Assembly: GCA_030043835.1 (NCBI GenBank)
Contig: JASHWY010000126.1
Coordinates: forward strand, 1 to 8,508
Origin: Thermoplasmata archaeon
Lineage (GTDB): Archaea; Thermoplasmatota; Thermoplasmata; Lutacidiplasmatales; UBA184
Length of the DNA: 8,508 nucleotides
Direction of reading: 5' to 3'
Below the pieces are notes generated by a model. That model saw only the letters and a program-made list of their open reading frames with translations. It was not told the origin of the DNA and searched no databases. Below, one piece after another: positions 1 through 6,121 of the stretch. Both the position numbers and the translations under genes were made by a program. Positions within the stretch are counted from its first letter, which is position 1. The number at the start of each line of letters is the position of its first letter.

Positions 1-1283
1 TCGTCGCCGACGTGCAGGGACCGAAGATACGGATCGGGGACCTCGGGTCGGGGAGCGTGACGCTCGAGCGCGGCCAGCGATGGGTCCTCGACCAGGATCC
101 GCGACCAGGCGACGCTCGACGGGTGGCGGTTTCGATTCCGTCGTTCGCGAGTGCCGCTCGCCGGGGGGATCCGGTGCTGCTCGGCGATGGGAACGTCGAG
201 CTCGTGGTCCGGCGGACGTCGCCTCGAGCCATCGAGACCGAGGTTACGAGCGGGGGAGCGGTGAGCGCGCACGCCGGCCTTTTCTTACCGAAGGCTCACC
301 TCCGCACCTCCGTCCTCGGGCCGAAAGACCGGGCCGACGCACGGATCGCGGTCGAGGAGGACGCCGACTTCCTGGCGCTCTCGTTCGTCCGGGACGCCCA
401 CGACATCGTCGCCGCCCGCCGGTGGCTTGCGAACGTTCCCGGGGGGGACCGCATCGGGATCATCGCGAAGATCGAGCGGGCCGAGGCGCTCGGAGCGATC
501 GGGGGGATCCTCGATCAGTCGGACGGGATCATGGTGGCTCGAGGGGACCTAGGGATCGAGGTGCCGCTCGAACGGCTCGCGCTCGAGCAAAAAATGCTGG
601 TCCGTCGGGCGAACGAAGCCGGAAAGTTCGTCATCGTCGCGACCCAGATGCTCCTCAGCATGGTGACCTCCCCTCGCCCGACGCGTGCGGAGGCGACCGA
701 CGTCGCGAACGCGGTCCTCGACGGCGCCGACGCGGTGATGCTGAGCGAGGAGAGCGCCGTGGGCCAGTACCCCGTGGAGGCCGTCCGCTGGCTCGACCGC
801 ATCGCTCGGGCGACCGAAGGGGCGTTTGACCCGACGGTCCTCCGAAGGCGCGCAGCGTCCGTCGGCCCCGGAGCCTCGGGGGAGCGCTCGGTCGCCTCCG
901 CGGCCGTCGAGCTCGCCGAACGCTCCGGGGCGAGCGCGGTCGTGACGCCGACGCACTCTGGACGCACCGCCCGGCTGGTCGCGGCCCTTAGGCCCTCGTG
1001 TCCCGTCCTCGCCCTCTCGAACCTCCCGACCACGCGGCGGCGCCTCGCCTTGGTGAGCGGGGTGCTCGCCGCCCCGACCCCACTCCATCGGACGCTCGAG
1101 GAGCTGAGACGCCGAGCGGTGGCGGTGGCTCGGCGAGAGCACCTTCTCGACCGCCGACCGCTAGTCTTGACCGCGGGCTATCCGATCGAGGGCCGGCCGA
1201 CGAACCTTGTCACCATGGTCGAGTCGGCGGAGATCCCGGCCCAGCCGCCGGGGCCCCGCCGCCGGGGGCGGCGCTCCCGGTGA
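1..1283 (+). CDS. pyk: Pyruvate kinase, 5'-partial
   Basis: Catalyses phosphoenolpyruvate + ADP to pyruvate + ATP, the last step of glycolysis, in the cytoplasm. The reading frame is already open at base 3 and reads VADVQGPKIRIG, the family's conserved strand after the first part of the barrel, so roughly 65-70 N-terminal residues lie outside the window. The GTG at 12 is internal. Catalytic features are present: the KIE motif (Lys 468-470, Glu 474-476), ARGDLG (Asp 546-548), ATQM (Thr 642-644), PTRAE and the MLSEESA stretch typical of archaeal and many bacterial enzymes. The B domain follows the first motif; the C-terminal domain runs to NLVTMVE near 1223. A 19-residue Pro/Arg tail follows and overlaps the convergent hydrolase gene. 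The GPKIR motif has Lys where potassium-dependent enzymes have Glu. Identification is very secure; promoter and start are not visible. Confidence 0.96.
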   Translation, partial: VADVQGPKIRIGDLGSGSVTLERGQRWVLDQDPRPGDARRVAVSIPSFASAARRGDPVLLGDGNVELVVRRTSPRAIETEVTSGGAVSAHAGLFLPKAHLRTSVLGPKDRADARIAVEEDADFLALSFVRDAHDIVAARRWLANVPGGDRIGIIAKIERAEALGAIGGILDQSDGIMVARGDLGIEVPLERLALEQKMLVRRANEAGKFVIVATQMLLSMVTSPRPTRAEATDVANAVLDGADAVMLSEESAVGQYPVEAVRWLDRIARATEGAFDPTVLRRRAASVGPGASGERSVASAAVELAERSGASAVVTPTHSGRTARLVAALRPSCPVLALSNLPTTRRRLALVSGVLAAPTPLHRTLEELRRRAVAVARREHLLDRRPLVLTAGYPIEGRPTNLVTMVESAEIPAQPPGPRRRGRRSR

Positions 1284-2226
1284 CCGTCGCGCCGGCCCCC
1301 GGGCCCAAGAGCCCGTGCGTCTCGAAGTAGCGCAAGAAGCCGTGGGCCGCGAGGTCGTAGCCGGAGACCAGCGACTCCCGGTCGTCCGGTCGGGAAGCCT
1401 CCGGCCCGACAATGTCGAGCGCTTTCAACCGGGCGGCAATGAACTCCGGGTCGGGCCGCTCCCGCGCCGCGGCCAGCGCCTCGTCCCGCCACTGCTCTAC
1501 AATGGTCCGGTACCGGACCAGGTCCTGGGCACCGTCGGGGCTCGGCCCGAAGTGGCTGAACAGCACAAGACGAGGGTTCGTCGACCGCATGACGACGAGG
1601 CTTGCGAAGAGCTGCTCCACGTCAAGGTCGGGCGGCGGCACCGCCGGCCGGGGGTGCGAGCTGCTTTCGAGTCGGACTCCCGCGCCGTCTCCCGCGAATA
1701 CGCCACGGATCGCGGAATCGAAGAAGGCGAGATGGTGCTTCGCGTGGCCCGGCGTCGCGAGGACCGAGAGTGTTCCGCCCTTGAGCGGGAACGACTCGCC
1801 TCCGCGCAAGGGCACGAGACGAGGCGCCGGCACGGGAAGGATCGTACCCCACAGGGGGTCCGACGCCGCGCCCCAGGCCCGGCGGGCGCTCGCGATGAGC
1901 TTCGTCGGGTCGACGAGATGGGGCACGCCGAGCTCATGGGCGTAGAACGTGGCGCGGGGGAACGCGTCGACGACCGCGCCCATGCCGCCCGAATGGTCGA
2001 GGTGGATGTGGGTCACGAACACATGCCGAACCTCCTCCGGGGCGACGCCCGCGCGAGCGATGCCGGCGAGCAGGGGCTCCCGACACGTGGAGGGCCCGGT
2101 CTCAATGAGCGTCCAACCGGGCTCCTCGGGAAGCAGATAGGCGGCCACGAGGCCCTCGGTGTCCCGGAAATCGAGGTCGACGAGCAAGCGATCCTGGCCG
2201 AGCTCCCGAACGGTGGGTCGCGTCAT
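1210..2226 (-). CDS. Metallo-beta-lactamase-fold hydrolase
   Basis: A 338-residue protein of the glyoxalase II-like branch of the metallo-beta-lactamase superfamily, probably a cytoplasmic Zn-dependent hydrolase of unknown substrate. All expected metal ligands can be seen: THIHLDH (His73, His75, Asp77, His78), TPGH (His161), GD (Asp180) and SH (His225). There is no beta-CASP insertion, so it is not an RNase J or CPSF type. After the last ligand comes an alpha-helical stretch (about 230-305) common in this subgroup, then a Gly/Ala/Pro-rich tail (about 308-338) encoded over the pyruvate kinase 3' end. The ATG at 2226 is chosen because it is preceded by a good Shine-Dalgarno match and because an upstream ATG at 2262 would overlap the protease gene and add 12 unconserved-looking residues. 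It is the last gene of a four-gene run, 7 bp after the M50 protease stop. Confidence 0.88.
   Translation of the reverse strand: MTRPTVRELGQDRLLVDLDFRDTEGLVAAYLLPEEPGWTLIETGPSTCREPLLAGIARAGVAPEEVRHVFVTHIHLDHSGGMGAVVDAFPRATFYAHELGVPHLVDPTKLIASARRAWGAASDPLWGTILPVPAPRLVPLRGGESFPLKGGTLSVLATPGHAKHHLAFFDSAIRGVFAGDGAGVRLESSSHPRPAVPPPDLDVEQLFASLVVMRSTNPRLVLFSHFGPSPDGAQDLVRYRTIVEQWRDEALAAARERPDPEFIAARLKALDIVGPEASRPDDRESLVSGYDLAAHGFLRYFETHGLLGPGAGATVTGSAAPGGGAPAAGPGSPPTRPW
1257..1273. repeat. GC-only inverted repeat in the convergent overlap
   Basis: A perfect 7-base inverted repeat (CGCCGCC / GGCGGCG) with a 3-base GGG loop lies inside the overlapping 3' ends of pyk and the hydrolase gene. It could fold in either transcript. 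No T-tract follows on either strand, so it does not match the usual archaeal terminator, and in DNA this GC-rich such a short palindrome may be chance. Confidence 0.3.
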
Positions 2227-2227
2227 G

Positions 2228-2235
2228 CACTTCCT
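2228..2235 (-). promoter_or_regulatory. Shine-Dalgarno site of the MBL hydrolase gene
   Basis: On the minus strand the bases read AGGAAGTG, matching AGGAGGTG at 7 of 8 positions, one base before the ATG at 2226; its AGGA core is 5 bases from the start codon. It overlaps the TAG stop of the upstream protease gene. It supports ATG 2226 over the in-frame ATG at 2262 and suggests that both cistrons are on one transcript. Confidence 0.6.
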
Positions 2236-2950
2236 AGCCCAAGTGGAAGAAGGGCGACCCATAAACCCAGCCGACGTAGGCCAAGGCGGCCAATCCGGCG
2301 AGCGCCACGATCGCTACCCCCCAGTACGCGGCGCTCCAGCGGAGCACCTTGGCCCCGTCGAGCGGCCCGACCGGGATCAGGTTGAACGTGCCGAACCAAG
2401 CGTTGATGAAGGCGAGGAAGAGGAGCGAGCTCGTCACGAAGGAGCCGAACGGCACGGTCCCGATCGCTGCGGCGTAGAAGACGACGGAAAATCCGGCATT
2501 CGACGCGGGACCCGCGAGAGCGGTCCGGCCCCAGCCCCGGCGTTCCGAGTAATCCATGCCGCTCACCACAGTCGCGCCCGGGGCTGCGAAGAGAAAGCCC
2601 AGGGTGTACGCCAGGAGCAGCGAGAACAAAAGGCCAATCGGGAACCATCGGAACTCGGCCCAGTAGCCGAGTCGCTGAGCGACCGCCTTGTGCGCGAGTT
2701 CGTGCCCGAGGAAGCCCGTAAGCGCCGAGGCGGCGCCCACGAGGACGATCCCGAGCGAGAGGGAGCTGAGGAGGCTTTGGGCCGTCGCTCCGAACGCGGC
2801 TCGGAACTGGACGAGGACGAACGACATGTCGAGCGTCAGCACGACGAACGCGACGGCGATCTGCCAAATCTCGGTGCTCGACGTCCGGCGGCGAGGGACG
2901 GAAGGCCGGGCGTAGGTCCACTGGGATTGATCGGTCGGCCCACCGCTCAC
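2234..2950 (-). CDS. M50-family (site-2 type) membrane metalloprotease
   Basis: A 238-residue polytopic membrane protein of the M50 zinc metalloprotease family, whose members cut other proteins within or near the membrane. The zinc-binding HELAH motif is at residues 83-87 and the second motif NLIPVGPLDG, carrying the third ligand Asp, is at 190-199. The family's GPASN-type segment is near 147-151. Likely membrane segments are at about 27-46, 63-82, 103-127, 150-165, 171-190 and 206-230, after a short basic N-terminus. No PDZ or CBS domain is visible, so it is a minimal form. The GTG at 2950 is preferred: it forms a GTGA overlap with the stop of the BtuF-like gene and has a strong Shine-Dalgarno sequence. 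The frame stays open to 3007, but the extra residues lie antiparallel-free inside the upstream gene and look unconserved. Substrate and trigger cannot be inferred. Confidence 0.9.
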   Translation of the reverse strand: MSGGPTDQSQWTYARPSVPRRRTSSTEIWQIAVAFVVLTLDMSFVLVQFRAAFGATAQSLLSSLSLGIVLVGAASALTGFLGHELAHKAVAQRLGYWAEFRWFPIGLLFSLLLAYTLGFLFAAPGATVVSGMDYSERRGWGRTALAGPASNAGFSVVFYAAAIGTVPFGSFVTSSLLFLAFINAWFGTFNLIPVGPLDGAKVLRWSAAYWGVAIVALAGLAALAYVGWVYGSPFFHLG

Positions 2951-3855
2951 GCGACGACCTCCCCGTTCGGGGACGGGACCCGGTCGATCGGCATCGGCGG
3001 GTCCCATCGCCCCGGCCGGAGAAGGTGGCGGACGAGGTCGACCCCGTCCGCGAGTCGAGGTCCGGGCCGGCTGAAGTAGGCCTCGTCGGCGACGTACGTC
3101 CCGAGCGGGGGAGCCACCCGCGTCACCGCCGTAGCGATGCTCGGAGTGCGGAGTTCGCCCTGAGTCCGGCCCACGGTGAAGCTACAGGGACTCAGGATCA
3201 TGAGGTCGGGTCGAAGCTCCCGAACGGACTCCCACGTCGTTCGAATGCCGGGTTGACCCGCGATTGCGCCCACCGACGTTCCGCCCGCCGCCCGCACGAT
3301 CGCCGGTACCCAGAGACCCGCGAGGATGGGCGGGTCGAGCCACTCTACGACCGCGACGCGGGGCCGAGACCCGGTCCGCGTTCGCGTGCGGGATCGACGG
3401 CGCATCGCCTCGGCCAACGCCGAGCCCGCCGAAGGGTCGTTAAGCGCCCGCCCGACGACCTCGAGGCTCGACCAGACGTCCTCAAGCGTAACCGGCGAGA
3501 GGGAGACGACCGCCGGAGCCACCCCCGCGGAGGCGCAGGCGGCCGCGACCTCTTCCTCGGTGACCGAGCAGACGCCGCACAGGTTCTGCGTGAGCAAGAG
3601 GTCGGGCTGGAGTTGGCGCAGCAACGAAACATCGAGTTCGTAGAGGCTCTCTCCCCTGCCCCGGGTCGCCCGAACCCGAGCGTCGATCTCTCTCGACGGC
3701 CGGTCCGCGTCCAAAAAACGGGGCCGCATCACCACCGGTAGATCGACGACCGTCGCGGGGTAGTCGCACTCTGCGCTGCGCGCGATAAGGTCCGACCGAT
3801 GGCCGAGCGCGCAGACGATCTCCGTGGCACTCGGAAGAACGGACGCGACGCGCAT
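2947..3855 (-). CDS. BtuF-like cobalamin/Fe-siderophore-type binding protein, apparently cytoplasmic
   Basis: A 302-residue protein with the two-lobed fold of BtuF/FepB-type binding proteins. The N-terminus MRVASVLPSATEIVCALG is the first conserved strand and helix of the mature domain; no signal peptide, lipobox or membrane anchor precedes it, unlike transporter-linked BtuF. Characteristic motifs are AECDYP (Cys30), TQNLCGVC (Cys93, Cys96), an EWLDPP strand at 171-176 near the start of the second lobe, and YFSRPGPRLADG at 260-271. An Arg/Thr-rich stretch (about 152-166) falls between the lobes. No BtuC or BtuD homologue is in the window. Proteins with this motif set are usually annotated as cobalamin-binding, but a role in B12 transport is not shown; an intracellular cofactor or metal-binding role is equally possible. 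It starts 32 bp after the TPR gene with no clear Shine-Dalgarno match, and its TGA overlaps the protease GTG. Confidence 0.85.
   Translation of the reverse strand: MRVASVLPSATEIVCALGHRSDLIARSAECDYPATVVDLPVVMRPRFLDADRPSREIDARVRATRGRGESLYELDVSLLRQLQPDLLLTQNLCGVCSVTEEEVAAACASAGVAPAVVSLSPVTLEDVWSSLEVVGRALNDPSAGSALAEAMRRRSRTRTRTGSRPRVAVVEWLDPPILAGLWVPAIVRAAGGTSVGAIAGQPGIRTTWESVRELRPDLMILSPCSFTVGRTQGELRTPSIATAVTRVAPPLGTYVADEAYFSRPGPRLADGVDLVRHLLRPGRWDPPMPIDRVPSPNGEVVA
2957..2964 (-). promoter_or_regulatory. Shine-Dalgarno site of the M50 protease gene
   Basis: The minus strand reads GGGGAGGT with 7 bases between it and the GTG at 2950. It lies inside the 3' end of the BtuF-like gene. It decides the start: GTG 2950 has both this site and the 4-base stop/start overlap, while the further upstream ATG at 3007 has neither. 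Confidence 0.7.
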
Positions 3856-3887
3856 GGCGGGTTCGCGCGGTTTGACGCGGCGGGAGC

Positions 3888-4997
3888 CTACTTACGTTTA
3901 CGGGTCGGCGCCCGCTTCGGAGCCGCACGCGTCGTGCGCGGTGGCGGTCGCGTGGGTTTGGGCCGGGGCGCGGCTTTCTTCGGAGGAACGCGAGCCTTCG
4001 AGCGTGGCGCCGGGCTTGCGGCGACCGGCTCGGGCGGTTGGGGAGGAGGCGGTGGAGCGAGACCGAGGTGCTGACACAGGGCCACTTCCCGATCGTACGT
4101 GAGCCCGAGCTCTCGCGCCTCCCGGCGCTCTCGGCGGGCCTCGGGGTGGTGGCCCGTTCGCTCCAGCGCCGCGGACTTAAGGAACCTCAGCGACGGATCC
4201 TCGGGGCTTAGCGCCAGCATCGCGTTGATCTCGACGAGCGCGCTCGGCCAGTCCCCGAGGTCGACGAGAGCCGCGACCAAGTGCGCCCGAACCTCCGTCC
4301 TGGCTTCGTCCTCGGCGAGCAGGGTTCGGTAGACCGCCACCTCCTCCTTGGGTTTCGCCCGGGCGCCCAGCACCGCGGCCTTTCCGAGGCGGGCTTCGAG
4401 GTCGTTCGGACGCAGCACGAGCACGTCGTCGAAGGCCCTTTCGGCGTCCTCGGTTAGGCCGAGGGCGAGCAAGGAGCGGCCGATCCCGATCCGGGCCGGC
4501 AGGAACCCCGGCTTCGCGTCCGACGCGTGTCGATAGAAGCGGAGCGCGAGCGCCGGGACTCCCCAATCGAGCCAGGTCCGAGCTCGGTGCATGATCGCGT
4601 CGAGCTGCTGGGCGCTCGGGAGGAGCCGTTTCGACTCACGCCCGGCGGGCCGAGGACCCTCCCCGAGCAAGGTCTCGAGGCCCAACTGGCGAGCGAGCTC
4701 GGCGAACCGGGCCCCCTCGACCAGCGTGCCGCCTCCCCGGACGACCTCGTCCGCGAGGGCGAGAGGAAGACGTCCCGGGCTCAACACCACGAGGTGCTGC
4801 GGAGGCTCCTTCTCGCCGCCAATGAGACGGCCGATGTCCGCGAGCGATATCCGGGACGGATCCTCGAGGAAGGCGTAGAGGAACCCGTCGCCCGTTCGCA
4901 AGAGGAGGCCCTCGGGGGTCGGCCTCGCGGCGTCGAGCCGTTGTCCCATCGCCTCGACGATGCCCCCCGACAGCTCGATGAACGGTGCGGACGCCAT
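3888..4997 (-). CDS. TPR-repeat protein with alpha/beta N-domain and basic Pro/Lys/Arg tail
   Basis: A 369-residue protein in three parts. Residues 1-112 predict as mixed alpha/beta, with a helix at 13-22, strands GLLLR, FLYAFLE and HLVVLS, and a helix-strand-helix ending GTLVEGARFAELARQLG; this resembles the second half of Mrr-type PD-(D/E)XK domains, but no catalytic D-ExK set is convincing. Residues about 132-300 hold four to five TPR units, clearest at 166-199 (LGLTEDAERAFDDVLVLRPND) and 236-268 (LGDWPSALVEINAMLALSPED-like). Residues about 314-369 are Pro, Ala, Lys and Arg-rich and almost certainly disordered, ending in RKRK. Likely a scaffold protein, perhaps nucleic-acid or membrane-surface binding through the tail; function unknown. 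The frame is open back to 5363, across the synthase gene, but ATG 4997 sits 28 bp from a TATA element and leaves the divergent gene free. First gene of the four-gene run. Confidence 0.8.
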   Translation of the reverse strand: MASAPFIELSGGIVEAMGQRLDAARPTPEGLLLRTGDGFLYAFLEDPSRISLADIGRLIGGEKEPPQHLVVLSPGRLPLALADEVVRGGGTLVEGARFAELARQLGLETLLGEGPRPAGRESKRLLPSAQQLDAIMHRARTWLDWGVPALALRFYRHASDAKPGFLPARIGIGRSLLALGLTEDAERAFDDVLVLRPNDLEARLGKAAVLGARAKPKEEVAVYRTLLAEDEARTEVRAHLVAALVDLGDWPSALVEINAMLALSPEDPSLRFLKSAALERTGHHPEARRERREARELGLTYDREVALCQHLGLAPPPPPQPPEPVAASPAPRSKARVPPKKAAPRPKPTRPPPRTTRAAPKRAPTRKRK

Positions 4998-5020
4998 CGA
5001 GGGACCCAGCCTCCACCCCG

Positions 5021-5029
5021 TTAAATATA
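5021..5029. promoter_or_regulatory. Shared TATA-like element between divergent genes
   Basis: TTAAATATA is the only AT-rich stretch in the 54-bp gap between the TPR gene and the prenyl synthase gene. Its centre (5025) is 27 bp from the GTG at 5052 on the plus strand and 28 bp from the ATG at 4997 on the minus strand. Archaeal TATA boxes lie about 26-27 bp before the transcription start, so both genes would be transcribed from, or within a base or two of, their start codons, giving leaderless messages. No A-rich BRE is evident on either side to set a direction. Confidence 0.7.
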
Positions 5030-5051
5030 GTTGGCGCGAAAGGAACGCGCC

Positions 5052-6113
5052 GTGGACCTCGCCGACCTTTACCGCTACCTTCCTCGGCTCGAGAAGGGGC
5101 TTCGCGCATCGTACGCTCGCCAGTGGAGAACCGCTCCCCCAGGGGTGCGCCGCTATCTCCGAACGAACGAGGAGTTCACGCTCCGCGGAGGGAAGCGGTT
5201 CCGGGCAATCCTGCTCCTCGCGGGCTATCACCTCGTTACCGGGCGACGGCCGGACCCGGTCCTCTCCGCAGCGGCCGCCCTCGAGCACTTTCAAAGCTGG
5301 ATGCTCATCCACGACGATATCATCGACCACGCCGAGCAGCGGAGGGGAGGCACGACGGTTCACCTAGCGCTGGCCTCGGAGCACCGCAAGGATGCGAGGA
5401 TCGGCTCCAGCGACGACTTTGGGACGGGCATGGGGATCACGTTGGGGGACCTCGAAGAGCCGTTCACCGTCGAGGCTATCCTCGATACGCCCGTGCCCCG
5501 CACTGCCCGTATGTCCGCGCTCCAAGAGTACGTCCGCATGGCGCGGCTCACGGCGTACGGCCAGCTCCTCGACATCCGCAACGGGACGGTCGAGCCGGCC
5601 GAGGTCACCGAGGAGGAGGTGATGACCGTCCATACCCTCAAATCGGCGGTGTACACGGTGGTCTCGCCGCTCAAGATCGGCGCGCTCCTCGCGGGGCGGC
5701 CTCCCGAGCAGCTCCGAGAGCTGGAAGCGATCGGCACCGACCTAGGGGTCGCCTTCCAGCTTCGCGACGACGTCTTGGGCGCGGGGTTCGACGCAGACGC
5801 GTCGGGGAAGAGCTCGAACGACCTCACGGAGGGAAAGAGGACCCTCCTCGTCGTGAAGGCGTGGCAGATGGGCTCCGAGGTCGATCGGGCCCGCCTCACA
5901 CGGGTCCTCGGGAACCCCCACGCGACGCCCGAAGACGTCGAGCGCGCCCGGGACGTCCTCCGCACGACGGGGAGCCTCGCCTATTCGGAGGAGCGGATTG
6001 ACGCCCTCTCGAAGCGGGCCCTCGCCCGCCTCGATCGGAGTCGCACGATCCGATCGGGTGCGAAGCCACTCGTTCGGGAAATCGCGGATCGGCTCGTGCG
6101 ACGGAAATTCTGA
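5052..6113 (+). CDS. idsA: Geranylgeranyl diphosphate synthase (short-chain polyprenyl synthase)
   Basis: A 353-residue trans-prenyltransferase that adds isopentenyl diphosphate units to an allylic diphosphate; in archaea it supplies the C20 chains of ether lipids. Motifs in order: GGKR at 46-49 (diphosphate binding), first Asp-rich motif DDIID at 88-92 followed by RRGG, GQLLDIRNG at 170-178, LKSAVYT at 196-202, and the second Asp-rich region QLRDDVLG at 236-243 followed by GKSSNDLTEGKRTLL. The second motif ends DDxxG, a form common in archaeal enzymes. The residue five before the first motif is Trp83, a bulky aromatic, which fits chain-length control to C20 or shorter. GTG 5052 is preferred to the TTG at 5031, which would lie only 2 bp from the TATA element; an AAAGGA at 5039-5044 also precedes the GTG by 7 bases. 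It ends 8 bp from the convergent pfdB stop. Confidence 0.92.
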   Translation: MDLADLYRYLPRLEKGLRASYARQWRTAPPGVRRYLRTNEEFTLRGGKRFRAILLLAGYHLVTGRRPDPVLSAAAALEHFQSWMLIHDDIIDHAEQRRGGTTVHLALASEHRKDARIGSSDDFGTGMGITLGDLEEPFTVEAILDTPVPRTARMSALQEYVRMARLTAYGQLLDIRNGTVEPAEVTEEEVMTVHTLKSAVYTVVSPLKIGALLAGRPPEQLRELEAIGTDLGVAFQLRDDVLGAGFDADASGKSSNDLTEGKRTLLVVKAWQMGSEVDRARLTRVLGNPHATPEDVERARDVLRTTGSLAYSEERIDALSKRALARLDRSRTIRSGAKPLVREIADRLVRRKF

Positions 6114-6121
6114 GCGACCGA

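Noticed and set aside
12..14. GTG as the start codon of pyruvate kinase
   Set aside because: The frame is open upstream to base 3 and the upstream residues VAD continue the conserved strand; the gene is cut by the window edge.
1257..1273. GC hairpin as a bidirectional terminator
   Set aside because: No T-rich tract follows on either strand and similar short GC palindromes are expected by chance in this composition.
1210..2226. MBL protein as archaeal RNase J, which often neighbours prenyl synthase genes
   Set aside because: It is too short and lacks the beta-CASP domain and KH regions; it fits the glyoxalase II-like group.
1207..2385. Long plus-strand open frame antisense to the MBL hydrolase
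   Set aside because: Arg/Gly/Pro-rich translation without recognisable motifs; the minus strand encodes a hydrolase with all metal ligands. It reflects high GC.
2951..3007. 19-residue N-terminal extension of the M50 protease
   Set aside because: It lies inside the BtuF-like gene with no Shine-Dalgarno support, whereas GTG 2950 has a strong site and a GTGA overlap.
5011..5015. GGAGG on the minus strand as Shine-Dalgarno of the TPR gene
   Set aside because: It is 13 bases or more from the ATG and lies between the TATA element and the expected transcription start, so it would probably not be in the mRNA.
5031..5033. TTG as the start of the prenyl synthase
   Set aside because: It is 2 bp after the TATA element, too close to be transcribed from it; GTG 5052 has the right spacing.
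4998..5363. N-terminal extension of the TPR protein across the synthase gene
   Set aside because: It would cover the promoter and 300 bp antisense of the synthase, and the ATG at 4997 has correct TATA spacing.
4985..6001. 338-codon plus-strand open frame in another frame of the prenyl synthase
   Set aside because: Overlaps a clear prenyl synthase and reads as Arg/Pro/Gly-rich sequence with no motifs.
6114..6121. Terminator between the convergent prenyl synthase and pfdB genes
   Set aside because: The gap is only 8 bp and shows neither a T-tract nor a hairpin; termination must occur within the opposing genes or elsewhere.
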